A stretch of DNA of 64,000 bases from Saprospiraceae bacterium. Its GTDB lineage: Bacteria; Bacteroidota; Bacteroidia; Chitinophagales; Saprospiraceae. Where the stretch lies: positions 62,001 through 126,000 of the forward strand of contig JADKAS010000009.1 in assembly GCA_016715245.1 (NCBI GenBank), in the 5' to 3' direction. Below the pieces are notes generated by a model. That model was not told the origin of the DNA. It ran no database searches and saw only the letters and a program-made list of their open reading frames with translations. Below, in pieces: positions 52,412-62,300 of this stretch. Position 1 is the stretch's first letter, and the number at the start of each line of letters is the position of its first letter. The position numbers and the translations under genes are program-made.

Positions 52412-54232
52412 ATGCAGGTAACAAGACTTTTTGACTATCTTGAAAAACAGTATTTGGAAGAGCCAAGAGAAAAATTTATTGGTTCCAAAGTAAACGGCGA
52501 CTGGAAATTTTACAGTACAGAAGAAATACGTAGTTATGCAAAAAAACTATCTTCAGGTCTTTTACAATTGGGTATAAAACCCGGCGATAAAGTGGGGATA
52601 GTTGTCTATAAAAACAGACCGGAATGGCTGATTGCAGATCTTGCCATTCAATATATTGGTGCTATTGGAATACCAATGTATCCAACTATTAGTATAAGGG
52701 AGTATGAATACATCATGAACGAATCGGAAGTAAAAGTTTGTTTTGTGGGTATGGATGATTTGTATGATAAGGTATCTGCTGCACAGGCAAATGTAAGCCA
52801 TTTAAAAACAATCATTTGTTTTGACAGGCAAGGAGGACGACCGTATTGGGAGGAGTTTCTTAGTGACGATCACATTGATGAGGTTGAAAGAATCAGTAAA
52901 GGTGTAAAACCAGATGATTTGGCAACCATTATTTATACTTCGGGTACCACAGGAAATCCTAAAGGGGTTATGTTATCACATACGAATGTTATAACTGTGG
53001 TAGACGAGACGATGTTATATCTTCCCATTCAAAAAGGACAAAGAACCTTAAGTTTCCTTCCCTTTTGTCATATTTTTGAGAGGGCAGTAATCTATGGATA
53101 TACGAGTATGGGAGTAGAAATGTATTGTACGGGAACGGATAATTTAGGCGGAGAAACAGGGGATCTGGCTACGGTTAAACCTCATTTTTTTACGACCGTT
53201 CCGAGATTATTGGAAAAAGTTTATGAAAAAATTTACAATAAAGGGCTGGTGTTGACAGGAATCAAGAAAAAATTATTTTTCTGGGCATTATCCCTGACGG
53301 ATGATTACGAAATGGGAAAACAATATTCAGGTATAGAATTAATAAAAAGAAAAATCGCAGATAAATTAATTTTCAGTAAATGGAGAGCGGCCCTGGGAGG
53401 CAACCTTTTAGCTATAGTTACAGGAGCAGCTCCTTGTCCTGCAAAAATAGCCCGAGTATTTTCAGCTGCCGGAATTCCGGTTTTGGAAGGCTATGGGTTA
53501 ACAGAAACATCACCAACTCTGGCAGTGAATCATTACGGAGATGGGTTGGCGAAAATAGGAACTGTTGGGATCCCGATGAAATGTGTTGAATTAATTCTTG
53601 ATTCGTCGGATGGAAATTATCGTGAAGGAGAAGGTGAAATTTTAGCTGCAGGACCGAATATTATGATTGGTTATTATAAACAACCCGAACAAACGGAATC
53701 AGTATTTAAAGTAATTAATGGGAAAAAATATTTTATTACCGGAGACATCGGAATGTTTGTAAAAGGTCCCCAAAACAAGGATTATTTAAAAATTACAGAC
53801 CGAAAAAAGGAATTATTGAAAACATCAGGAGGAAAGTATGTTGCTCCGGCTCCGATTGAAAGTAAATTGAAGGAGAACTTTTTTATCGAGCAAGCGATGA
53901 TTGTAGGCGATAATCAGAAATTTATTGCGGCATTAATTACCCCTTCTGTTGAAACATTGATGGCTTGGTGTAAAGAGCAGGGTATTACATGGACAAACCT
54001 TTCGGAAATGTTAAAAAGGTCGGACATTATGGCTAAATATCAGGAAGCAGTTGATGAAATAAATCCTAATTTTGGTCACATAGAACAGGTAAAAAAATTC
54101 ATATTATTACCTGTAATGTGGGAGCCGGTCAAAACAGATGGTTCAGAATCTGAGTTAACACCGACCATGAAACTAAAACGAAGAGTCATTCTGGAAAAAT
54201 TCAGAGAAGAAATATCGACGTTATATTTTTAG
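52412..54232 (+). CDS. Long-chain acyl-CoA synthetase (AMP-forming)
   Basis: It activates fatty acids to acyl-CoA with ATP. The 606-residue ANL-family enzyme has the P-loop YTSGTTGNPKG (near residue 180), GYGLTETSP, and the C-terminal hinge TGDIGMF followed by DRKKELLKTSGGKYVAP. ATG at 52412 (MQVTRLFDYLEKQYL) is preferred to upstream ATG/GTG starts that add a variable tail without family similarity. A single gene, convergent with the HAD gene. Confidence 0.92.
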   Translation: MQVTRLFDYLEKQYLEEPREKFIGSKVNGDWKFYSTEEIRSYAKKLSSGLLQLGIKPGDKVGIVVYKNRPEWLIADLAIQYIGAIGIPMYPTISIREYEYIMNESEVKVCFVGMDDLYDKVSAAQANVSHLKTIICFDRQGGRPYWEEFLSDDHIDEVERISKGVKPDDLATIIYTSGTTGNPKGVMLSHTNVITVVDETMLYLPIQKGQRTLSFLPFCHIFERAVIYGYTSMGVEMYCTGTDNLGGETGDLATVKPHFFTTVPRLLEKVYEKIYNKGLVLTGIKKKLFFWALSLTDDYEMGKQYSGIELIKRKIADKLIFSKWRAALGGNLLAIVTGAAPCPAKIARVFSAAGIPVLEGYGLTETSPTLAVNHYGDGLAKIGTVGIPMKCVELILDSSDGNYREGEGEILAAGPNIMIGYYKQPEQTESVFKVINGKKYFITGDIGMFVKGPQNKDYLKITDRKKELLKTSGGKYVAPAPIESKLKENFFIEQAMIVGDNQKFIAALITPSVETLMAWCKEQGITWTNLSEMLKRSDIMAKYQEAVDEINPNFGHIEQVKKFILLPVMWEPVKTDGSESELTPTMKLKRRVILEKFREEISTLYF

Positions 54233-54236
54233 TAAT

Positions 54237-54662
54237 TTATGATTCAAAAACCTCAATGGTTTTTTTCATTTTTACTAGGTCTGTAAACTTTCCTTTGAAT
54301 CTGGTTGCTTTTACCATGTGATTGTCAATCCAATGATAATTTCCTCCACGGGGCTTACCGACAAGTAAACCGTGGTATTTAAATCCATGTTTATCCAACC
54401 AGTTTTCTGTAATCTCCCGGTGTTCTTCTGTTCGAGAGGTAAAAAAAGTGATGATATGTCCTTCATCAAACCATTTATTGCAAATGTTTAGAGCGTCGGG
54501 ATAAGGTTCCACAATGGACATTCTGTCCGGTTCCTCATTGGGCACGTCATCACAAATGGTACCATCAATGTCAATTAAAAAATTTTTAACATCTTTTGGA
54601 AGTATAGGACTAAGGTTTTCACCTTTAGTATTTTTTATTTGTTTAAGTTTTTTTTGTTCCAA
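54237..54662 (-). CDS. HAD-family phosphatase
   Basis: The 141-residue cytoplasmic protein has HAD motif I DIDGTICDD (near residue 31), motif II FFTSRTEEHR, a Lys in LLVGKPRGG and Asp in WIDNH. It is small and without a cap domain, similar to LNS2-like phosphatases of Bacteroidota sometimes called phosphoheptose-related. Substrate is unknown. It is convergent with the acyl-CoA synthetase gene. A minus-strand -7 box CAAAGGTA at 54850-54857 would give a long leader of about 180 nt. Confidence 0.85.
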   Translation of the reverse strand: MEQKKLKQIKNTKGENLSPILPKDVKNFLIDIDGTICDDVPNEEPDRMSIVEPYPDALNICNKWFDEGHIITFFTSRTEEHREITENWLDKHGFKYHGLLVGKPRGGNYHWIDNHMVKATRFKGKFTDLVKMKKTIEVFES

Positions 54663-54951
54663 AATACTATGTTTTAAAGATCAAATTTTGTCGTCTTTTT
54701 GAAAGTTAAATTCTGTAAAAAAAATGTGGTATGACGATAAAAGAAAAACACATTTCTACACAAACAGAATACTGGAAATGAATATAGACAAAATAAAGCT
54801 AATAACGGATAAAAAGGATTTAAATATATTCAGTTTAATAACTGTGGTACAAAGGTAAAAACAAAAAAACTATTTTGATAAAAATCACAATACAGAAAGT
54901 GTAAATAATAATTTTATATTTTTAGAAGAACTAAACAGCAACCCTTAAAAC

Positions 54952-55755
54952 TTATTTATTAAAGTTAATAAAACTAGCCGGGTTTACAGATTTACCGTCG
55001 TACCAGAACTCGAAGTGAAGATGTGGACCGGTGGTCATTTCCCCGGAATTGCCTATAATCCCGATTACCTGACCGGTATTGACGAGGTCACCTGTTTTGA
55101 CCAGAGAAATGGAGAGGTGTTTATACACCGATACCACATTTTTTTGATGTTGTATATAAACCGTATTACCCATGTTGGCTGTCCAGTCAGCACTGATAAT
55201 TACCCCGCCCATAACAGATTTTATCGGCGTGTTTTTCGGGGCAATAATATCAACACCATAATGATTTATATTGGGTTGGTAAGCAGCGGAGATAGCCCCG
55301 GTAACGGGGGTTATGAATCTCAGGAAATTAAGTTCCTGAGTTCTTTTGGAATCTGACAACTCATCAGAAGTGATCACCTGTGGTTCGATCTCAGTAGTTT
55401 CATCTTTTTCTGAATCTGCACCTGATAATAAATTTTTAAGACCTTTAGTATATAATTCGTTAGCGGCTACTTCTTTTTCCAATGCGTCTACTTTTTCAGA
55501 AATTTCTATAAATTTTCTATTGTCTGTAATATCCCCATATCCCGGAATCAATCTCTTAACAGGAGTAAATACTATAAATGAAATTACAAGTACTGAAAGT
55601 AGGAAACCGATGACGGAAATAAATATATAAAAGTTTAGCAAACTTACATTGTATGAACCAATTTCTTCTAAGTTTTCATCATCTAAAATAGTAATGCGAT
55701 ATGTGTCTTTTAGTCTTTCCCAGAGTTTGCGTTTGGTTTCCCCGCTTTCAGACAT
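54952..55755 (-). CDS. Membrane-anchored M23 peptidase (LytM domain)
   Basis: A 267-residue envelope protein that should cut or regulate peptidoglycan. One transmembrane helix (about 40-65) is followed by a coiled coil (about 80-105), a linker and a C-terminal M23 domain. The zinc site is complete: His and Asp in NHYGVDI, and HLHFE. A short GPHLHFEFWYDGKSVNP end is typical. It is divergent from sprE, with two overlapping promoters in the gap. Confidence 0.9.
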   Translation of the reverse strand: MSESGETKRKLWERLKDTYRITILDDENLEEIGSYNVSLLNFYIFISVIGFLLSVLVISFIVFTPVKRLIPGYGDITDNRKFIEISEKVDALEKEVAANELYTKGLKNLLSGADSEKDETTEIEPQVITSDELSDSKRTQELNFLRFITPVTGAISAAYQPNINHYGVDIIAPKNTPIKSVMGGVIISADWTANMGNTVYIQHQKNVVSVYKHLSISLVKTGDLVNTGQVIGIIGNSGEMTTGPHLHFEFWYDGKSVNPASFINFNK

Positions 55756-55824
55756 AGTTCAAATAATTGACAAAATACAAAATAAAAATAAGAAAAAACA
55801 GTTATAATATGATTTATTGGAAGG

Positions 55825-55832
55825 CAAAAATA
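55825..55832 (-). promoter_or_regulatory. M23 peptidase promoter, -7 box (minus strand)
   Basis: CAAAAATA on the plus strand is TATTTTTG on the minus strand. It is about 25 bp from the sprE -7 box. Confidence 0.5.
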
Positions 55833-55855
55833 AAGATTTTTAATGAAATAACATT

Positions 55856-55863
55856 TATATTTG
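55856..55863 (+). promoter_or_regulatory. sprE promoter, -7 box
   Basis: TATATTTG fits TAnnTTTG, with a leader of about 34 nt to the start at 55901. Confidence 0.6.
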
Positions 55864-55900
55864 CAGCCTATTTAAATATTAAATAAAATTATAATATATT

Positions 55901-58885
55901 TTGAACATAGTAAACAGAATTTTTTGGATAGGTTTTCTTTTCACTATATTGCTTTTCGGTTGTGTGACAAAAAAGAAAAAAGGTCAAACATCTAAAGCAG
56001 GAAAATTTTATCATAACACTACATCTTATTATAACGGATATTGGAATGCTACTGAATTGCTAAGACTTAATATGATAAATATGAAGTCGGCCAATGTTGA
56101 AGATTATAATACAATTCTTGAAGTGGAAGATTTTGTTAATCTGCCAAACCCTAAAATGGTCGATGCAGACATGAACAAAGCCATTGAAAAAGTTACTGTT
56201 GTATACAATATTCACGAACCTGGAGATTGGATAGATGATTGTTATGTATTGATGGCAAAAGCACAATATTATAAACAAGACTATGAAACAGCTGAAACGA
56301 CGTTACAATATTTTCAGGAGGTTTTTAATCCCAAAAACCCTTATGGTAAAAATTATTTTAAAAGTCCTTTAAATAAGAAAAAGCTGAAAAAGTTAAAAGA
56401 AAAACAAAAAAAAGAGGAAAAGGCACTTAAAGCAAAGGCCAAAAAGGAAAAAGAAGAAAATAAAAAAGAAGAGGCTAAAAGTAAAGAGAAGACAAAAAAA
56501 CAAAAAGCAAAAGAAAAAGAAAAAGCCAAAAAACAAAGAGCTAAAGAAAGGGAAAAGGCCAAAAAAAATAAAACCAAGTTACCGGCACCTCAGATTAAAG
56601 TTGAAACAAACGAACAAAAGGTTGAAGACCAACCAAAAACTAACCAGATAAAAGCTGAAACGGAGGAACAAACAATAAAAAAAGAAGAAAAAGTCAAGGT
56701 AGAGAAAGATAAAACAGCCTATAATGAAGGTCTTCTTTGGTTAGCAAAAACGCACATAAAGAGACAAAATTATTTTTCTGCAGAATTTTTATTAAATAAG
56801 TTGGATAAAACAACCAATCTTAATAAAAAGGTTAAAAGAGAATTACCAGGTACTTTTGCCAGTCTCTATATTAAACAAAAAAAATATCCTGAGGCAATAT
56901 ACTATTTAAAAGAGGCCATTAAAAAAGCCAGACAAAAAGATCTTAAGGCCAGATATGCGTTCATTATAGGTCAATTACATGAAAAGAATAATGATTATGC
57001 CGGAGCATTGGATTTTTATAAAATGGCAAAGAAAAAATCCAGAAATGAGAAAATGATTCTCATGGCAAATATGGCTATGGTAACAAACTCAATGCTCGCA
57101 GGTATTGACAATAAAGCCGAAACGATAAAAACACTTGAGAAATTACTTAAAGAAGATAAATATGCGGATCAAAAACATGTTATTTATTATGCAATGGCAA
57201 AAATTGAACTGGCGGATGCAAATTTAGAAGGAGCAATTCCATATTTTCAGGAATCATTAAATAATAATACTTCTGATGATAAACTCAGATCAGATGTTTA
57301 TTATATAATAGCAACTGCTCTTTTTGAGAAAGAAAAATATTACGAGGCGAAACTGTATTACGACAGTACAAAAACGGTCATGAACAAAATTGATAAGAGA
57401 TATTTTGAAGTTGAAACCAGAGCTAAAAACCTTGTTGATATTGCCAAAAATATTGAAATCATAAATCACCAGGATACATTACTGTACTTATCTGAATTGA
57501 CAGGGGATGCACAGAAAAAAGAATTACTGGAGTATGCTAAAAGAAGAGAAACGGGAAAAACACCGGCCAAAGAAAAAAAAGCAACAGGTATAAATATTAA
57601 CGCAACGAAGCCAGACATAAAAGCAAGTAAATTTACTGAAAATTTCGGAACTTCCTCTTTTTTTGCATACAATAAGGAGTCTAAGGAAAAAGGAATAGAT
57701 GCTTTTCAAAAAAAATGGGGAAGAAATATTCAATTGCAGGACAATTGGCGAATTAGCAGTAAAACAAAAGAAATCAGAGGGGCCACTGAAGAAAAAAGAG
57801 AAGCCGTTTTATCCGAAAATCAAAAACAAAAAGAACAGGAAGAAAGCCAGGAATTTAAAAACCTTATTAAGGAATTGCCTCAAAATCCAGTACAGAAAAA
57901 GGAAACACAGGAAAAGCTTGTTGACGCTATGTTTGAATTAGGAAAACTTTACAGGAATGTATTGGAAAAATACAAAAACTCTATTGAGGTTCTTGAAAAA
58001 ATGCATACAAGATTTGGACCGACAAAACATGAACTTGAAAGTTATTATTATCTGGTTTTAAATTACCGCGATGTTAATAATAAAGAAAAAGCAGAAGAAT
58101 ACAGCGCCAAACTTATAAGAAAATATCCTGAATCATCATATGCCAAAATTCTAAGTGATCCTGATTATATTGCTTCGTTAAATAAGGAAGCAAGCAAAAT
58201 AGATACTTATTATGAAGAAACATACAAACTGTTTTCTAAAGGAAATTATAAAATTACACAGGAGAGAATAAAATCTTTAAAAGTTCAGTTTGGAGAAGAA
58301 AACAAATATTCTGCAAGGCTTGCATTAATGAACGCTATGTGTCTTGGCAATATTGAAGGGAAAGACGCTTACTCAAAAGCGCTGAATGATGTTATCATTG
58401 CATTTCCAAATACACCGGAACAAACAAAAGCAAGAGAAATTTTGCGTTATTTGACAGGAGACGTCCAGGCATTTTCTACGATTGGTGAAGAAGAGTCATC
58501 AAAACTATACTCTTTCGACGAAACAAAGCCACATTTTGTAGCTATCGTTACGTATGGTTTGAGTGAAATGCAATTTGTGGATGCTAAAATATCCATCTCT
58601 GAATTCAATAAAACACATTTTAAAGTTGAAAAACTTCAAATGACTGATGCTATGTTGAATAAACCGGAAAACGCACAAATAGTAGTTATTAAAAAATTTA
58701 ATAACGCTAAGGAAGCAATGACCTATTATAACAAAGTATTAAAATTACAATCAGAGTTTATAAAAGTAAGTGCCAATTATGAGGTTTTCCCGATATCGCA
58801 ACAAAACTATTTAAAAATGCTTGGGCAATACTCTTCTAAAGCGTATAGGTTCTTTTTTGAAAAAAACTACAAAGACATAAAATAA
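55901..58885 (+). CDS. sprE: T9SS lipoprotein SprE/PorW family
   Basis: SprE/PorW is an outer-membrane-associated lipoprotein required for type IX secretion. The 994-residue product has a signal with lipobox LFGC (Cys21), the family start KFYHNTTSYYNGYWNATELL, and many TPR-like helices. About residues 150-275 form a strongly charged Lys/Glu insert of low complexity. The start is TTG at 55901. No ATG precedes it in frame, so a TTG start or a one-base error are the options. It links with the T9SS cargo genes of this window. Confidence 0.85.
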   Translation: MNIVNRIFWIGFLFTILLFGCVTKKKKGQTSKAGKFYHNTTSYYNGYWNATELLRLNMINMKSANVEDYNTILEVEDFVNLPNPKMVDADMNKAIEKVTVVYNIHEPGDWIDDCYVLMAKAQYYKQDYETAETTLQYFQEVFNPKNPYGKNYFKSPLNKKKLKKLKEKQKKEEKALKAKAKKEKEENKKEEAKSKEKTKKQKAKEKEKAKKQRAKEREKAKKNKTKLPAPQIKVETNEQKVEDQPKTNQIKAETEEQTIKKEEKVKVEKDKTAYNEGLLWLAKTHIKRQNYFSAEFLLNKLDKTTNLNKKVKRELPGTFASLYIKQKKYPEAIYYLKEAIKKARQKDLKARYAFIIGQLHEKNNDYAGALDFYKMAKKKSRNEKMILMANMAMVTNSMLAGIDNKAETIKTLEKLLKEDKYADQKHVIYYAMAKIELADANLEGAIPYFQESLNNNTSDDKLRSDVYYIIATALFEKEKYYEAKLYYDSTKTVMNKIDKRYFEVETRAKNLVDIAKNIEIINHQDTLLYLSELTGDAQKKELLEYAKRRETGKTPAKEKKATGININATKPDIKASKFTENFGTSSFFAYNKESKEKGIDAFQKKWGRNIQLQDNWRISSKTKEIRGATEEKREAVLSENQKQKEQEESQEFKNLIKELPQNPVQKKETQEKLVDAMFELGKLYRNVLEKYKNSIEVLEKMHTRFGPTKHELESYYYLVLNYRDVNNKEKAEEYSAKLIRKYPESSYAKILSDPDYIASLNKEASKIDTYYEETYKLFSKGNYKITQERIKSLKVQFGEENKYSARLALMNAMCLGNIEGKDAYSKALNDVIIAFPNTPEQTKAREILRYLTGDVQAFSTIGEEESSKLYSFDETKPHFVAIVTYGLSEMQFVDAKISISEFNKTHFKVEKLQMTDAMLNKPENAQIVVIKKFNNAKEAMTYYNKVLKLQSEFIKVSANYEVFPISQQNYLKMLGQYSSKAYRFFFEKNYKDIK

Positions 58886-59391
58886 GTGTATTTAAAAATG
58901 AAAAAAACAAGGTAATTCTATACTATTCATATAAAATAAAAAATATATATGATTGATTAACAGCTACTTTTGAGATTAAAAAAAAATGTAAAATTTTTTA
59001 CAAAATCGTTTTTTTTTGCTGTAAAAACAAATTGAGGAACTATTTTCGTGGTGTAAAAGATAGGTAAAACAAAGAGAAATGTGGTTTTTATTCACATGAG
59101 ATAGCGTAGGTGCTATCACATTAATGAAAAAAATCATATCTCTTTTTATGGGATTTTTTGTGTTTTAAGGTATAAAAAATTTTATTAGTAAAAATTTTTT
59201 ACTTTTTTCAGTTCATTTTAATAATATTTTATCCGAACTAAATAATACACAAAAATTCTTTTATGTGATGTCTGAAAAGATAAGACGTCTTAAAATGATG
59301 TAAAAAATATACAAAGAGTATCCGACACTTTTTGTATTTATTAATAGTGAACCTAAAAATTTGAGAATGCAACATTTTTACATGAGCACTT
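58886..59391 (+). other. Intergenic leader of the giant surface protein
   Basis: About 500 bp, AT-rich. It holds a -7 box TACTTTTG (58965-58972), a hairpin GATAGC-GTAGGT-GCTATC, a 12-bp perfect palindrome TAAGACGTCTTA (59281-59292) and a 14-codon frame starting at 59124 that looks like a stray signal peptide. No protein gene is supported. Confidence 0.55.
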
Positions 59392-62300
59392 CCGGCAAAA
59401 AAGTCGAAAGTTCAAACCCCAAAAACAATGGTAGAAATTTGATATTTTCCTCCCAAGGACGATCAAGTTATGTAAATAACCATTTTAAATCCTTTTTATT
59501 TATACTTTTTATTGTTTTATGGAATGTCCCGTTTCGGTAAGCCAGACGTGTACTTGTCCCGGAACAAATCTGGTACAAAACCATTCTTTCGAAAATGGTA
59601 CTACCAGCTGGAACTGGTCAGGAGGAAACCTTTATCAGGGAACCTATGCCGCACAATGCGAAACCCATGCAGGTCATTTTGAAATAACAAATACAAGTGA
59701 TAACTGGGTTTCACAGCAAATTGGTACTGTGGGGTCAAATGGTATTTCTGTTGGGTCCATTATTAATCTGAGTGTTTATGGGGGTACACATAACCCATCC
59801 TTTTATCATTCAGTTGGTATTGATTTTTTTACTAGTAACTGGACTTATATTTCTGGAAGTTATACTGAAGTCAACGCACAATTACCAAGTATGTCTGAAT
59901 ATTCCGTGACTGGTGTTGTTCCAGCAAACGCATACTACATTACTGTTTCAAAAGGCGGTGACGGAGATTGGGTTAAAACTGACAGATGGTGTGCCAGCGT
60001 GAGTCAGTGTAATCCAGACAATACTTCAGCACCACCATATTGTGCTCCTCAGCCCATATGCCCTACAGGGAATAACTTTTTATGGACACAGAATATTAAT
60101 TCAACTGATGGATCAGCTTCTGCGGTAAGGTTGGTATGTTCTTCCACTTTATCATATACAATTCCCGGATCCTACCCTTCTGCATTTAGCGGTCCTGTTA
60201 ATGTTACTGTATCAGATGTAGTTTCTTATGATGGTTATTCAGGAAGAGGGTCGGTTACTCAACAAAACGAAAGATGGAGAATAGTATTTAAAAAGAATGG
60301 CAGTACTGTTCATTCAACACCATATACAACCGATGTTCCCGATTTAAGAACTCAGGGATATTGGAGAGGTTCACTTGGAAGTACTGTATATTTACCAAAT
60401 GGTGCAGATCAAATTATTATTGAACATTGGGCGGTTGCCAACGAGGGTAGTTGTTCAAACGGCCCCAATTCAGTTGTACCTGTAAGTGTGTGTATAGGAT
60501 ACGCACCGGTTACGTGTAACAATGTAACAAGCGGTGGTCAAATTGGATCCAACCAATCTTCATGTCTTGCAACGTATGATCCGGCAACATTTACCAATAT
60601 AACTTCTCCTTCAGGGGGAAGTGGTACTTTGGAATATTTATGGTTAAAATCAACTACTACGTGTGTAGCCCCTAACGGATCAAATGATAATGAATGGGAA
60701 GCAATTCCGAGTTCAAATTCGGCAACCTATGATCCGGGTCCATTATATCAGAATACATGTTATCTGAGATGTTCAAGAAGAGCCGGATGTACAAATTACG
60801 ATGGTGAATCAAACGTAATTTCAGTAACGGTGTCAGGACCTGCAGTTCAGATAGGTTCTGCGTTAACTTTGGTTAAGGACAGAATTATTACAAATGAAAT
60901 TACTTGTAGTAGTTCAACAGAAAGAGTACTATATATAGACTGTTTTCTTGACAATGCTCCTGGAGGAACTGCGGGAAATGCACCATATTGGAAAATTATT
61001 TCTGGTGGTGCTTTACGCGAATATTGTGACGGCACAGCATATTTTGAAATGCGGGTTCAGAATCTGGTTACATCCACATTTAAGTTGGATGTTAAAGTCG
61101 TTTTAAGTGGCAGGACATATTCTCCTCCTCCGGGCAGTCCACACGTTGAAGGATGTACATCTTCTGCCAGTAGTGACTGGTATTATTATACAAACACAAC
61201 AGGAACCATAACCGGAGTTGACGGACTTGCAGGTGCTTTGTTGTCCATTGACAGAAAAGGTGCTTCATTTCAGGTTGGAACAAATGCAAGTTTATATGCC
61301 AACCCGGGTCAGTTTGGAGCGAGTGGATGGTTAATTTACAATGTAATTACTCATCCAAGTTCCTTTAAACTAGGTACAGAATGTCAGGCTGACTTTAACT
61401 TCCTTTTATCAGGAGGTGCTTTAACAGCTTCTCAATCTACAGCATGTAATACAATATGTGTTGGCGCCAGTACCCAGCTTACAGCTAACGGAGCAGGTGG
61501 AAAACCGGGATATACTTATGCGTGGGATAATGGTTTAGGCAGCGGTCAAACAAAAACAGTTAGCCCAACGACCACAACTACCTACAGGGTCACTATCACT
61601 GATACTAATGGATGTACATCAACGTCTCAAACAATCATTACAGTAAACCCTCAACCGGTTTTAAATGCAGGACAGGATGTAGATATTTGTATCGGGCAGT
61701 CAGTACTATTGACAGTAAATGCCACAAACGGTACACCACCATATACATATAACTGGCCGAATCCACCGGGAGGAACAGGTACCAGTAAATCTGTAAGCCT
61801 ACAACAACAACTACCTATGTTATAACGGTTACAGATGCAAAAGGATGTACGGCTACAGATAATGTAGCAGTAAGAGTAAATCCAAATCCAACAGTAGTAG
61901 TAACAGGCAGTAGTCCGGTCTGTGTTGGCAGCACTTTAACTTTGTCTGCCACACCTTCAGGCGGAACTCCCGGATATACATATAGTTGGACAGGTCCAAA
62001 TGGATTTACTGCTTCAACACAAAATATATCCAGACCGAGCGCAACGATGGCTATGGCCGGAACCTATAATGTTACAATAACAGATTCCCAAAGGGTGCAC
62101 AGCGACAGGCTCTAAAAATATAGTAGTTGATAATACTCATATCACAGTTTCGGGAACTGCAAATTTTAATATTTGTCCCAATAATTCAGTGACGTTAAGT
62201 GTTACAACTAATGCCAGCACACCACCGTATAATTATATTGAATATGTAAGATTTGAAACACAACAAACGAATCCATACATCCCTGTTGGGTCTTATGTAC

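Noticed and set aside
54724..54858. 44-residue frame between the HAD and M23 genes
   Set aside because: No signal peptide, motif or promoter on its strand, and the composition looks random. The 290-bp gap holds only a possible minus-strand -7 box at 54850-54857.
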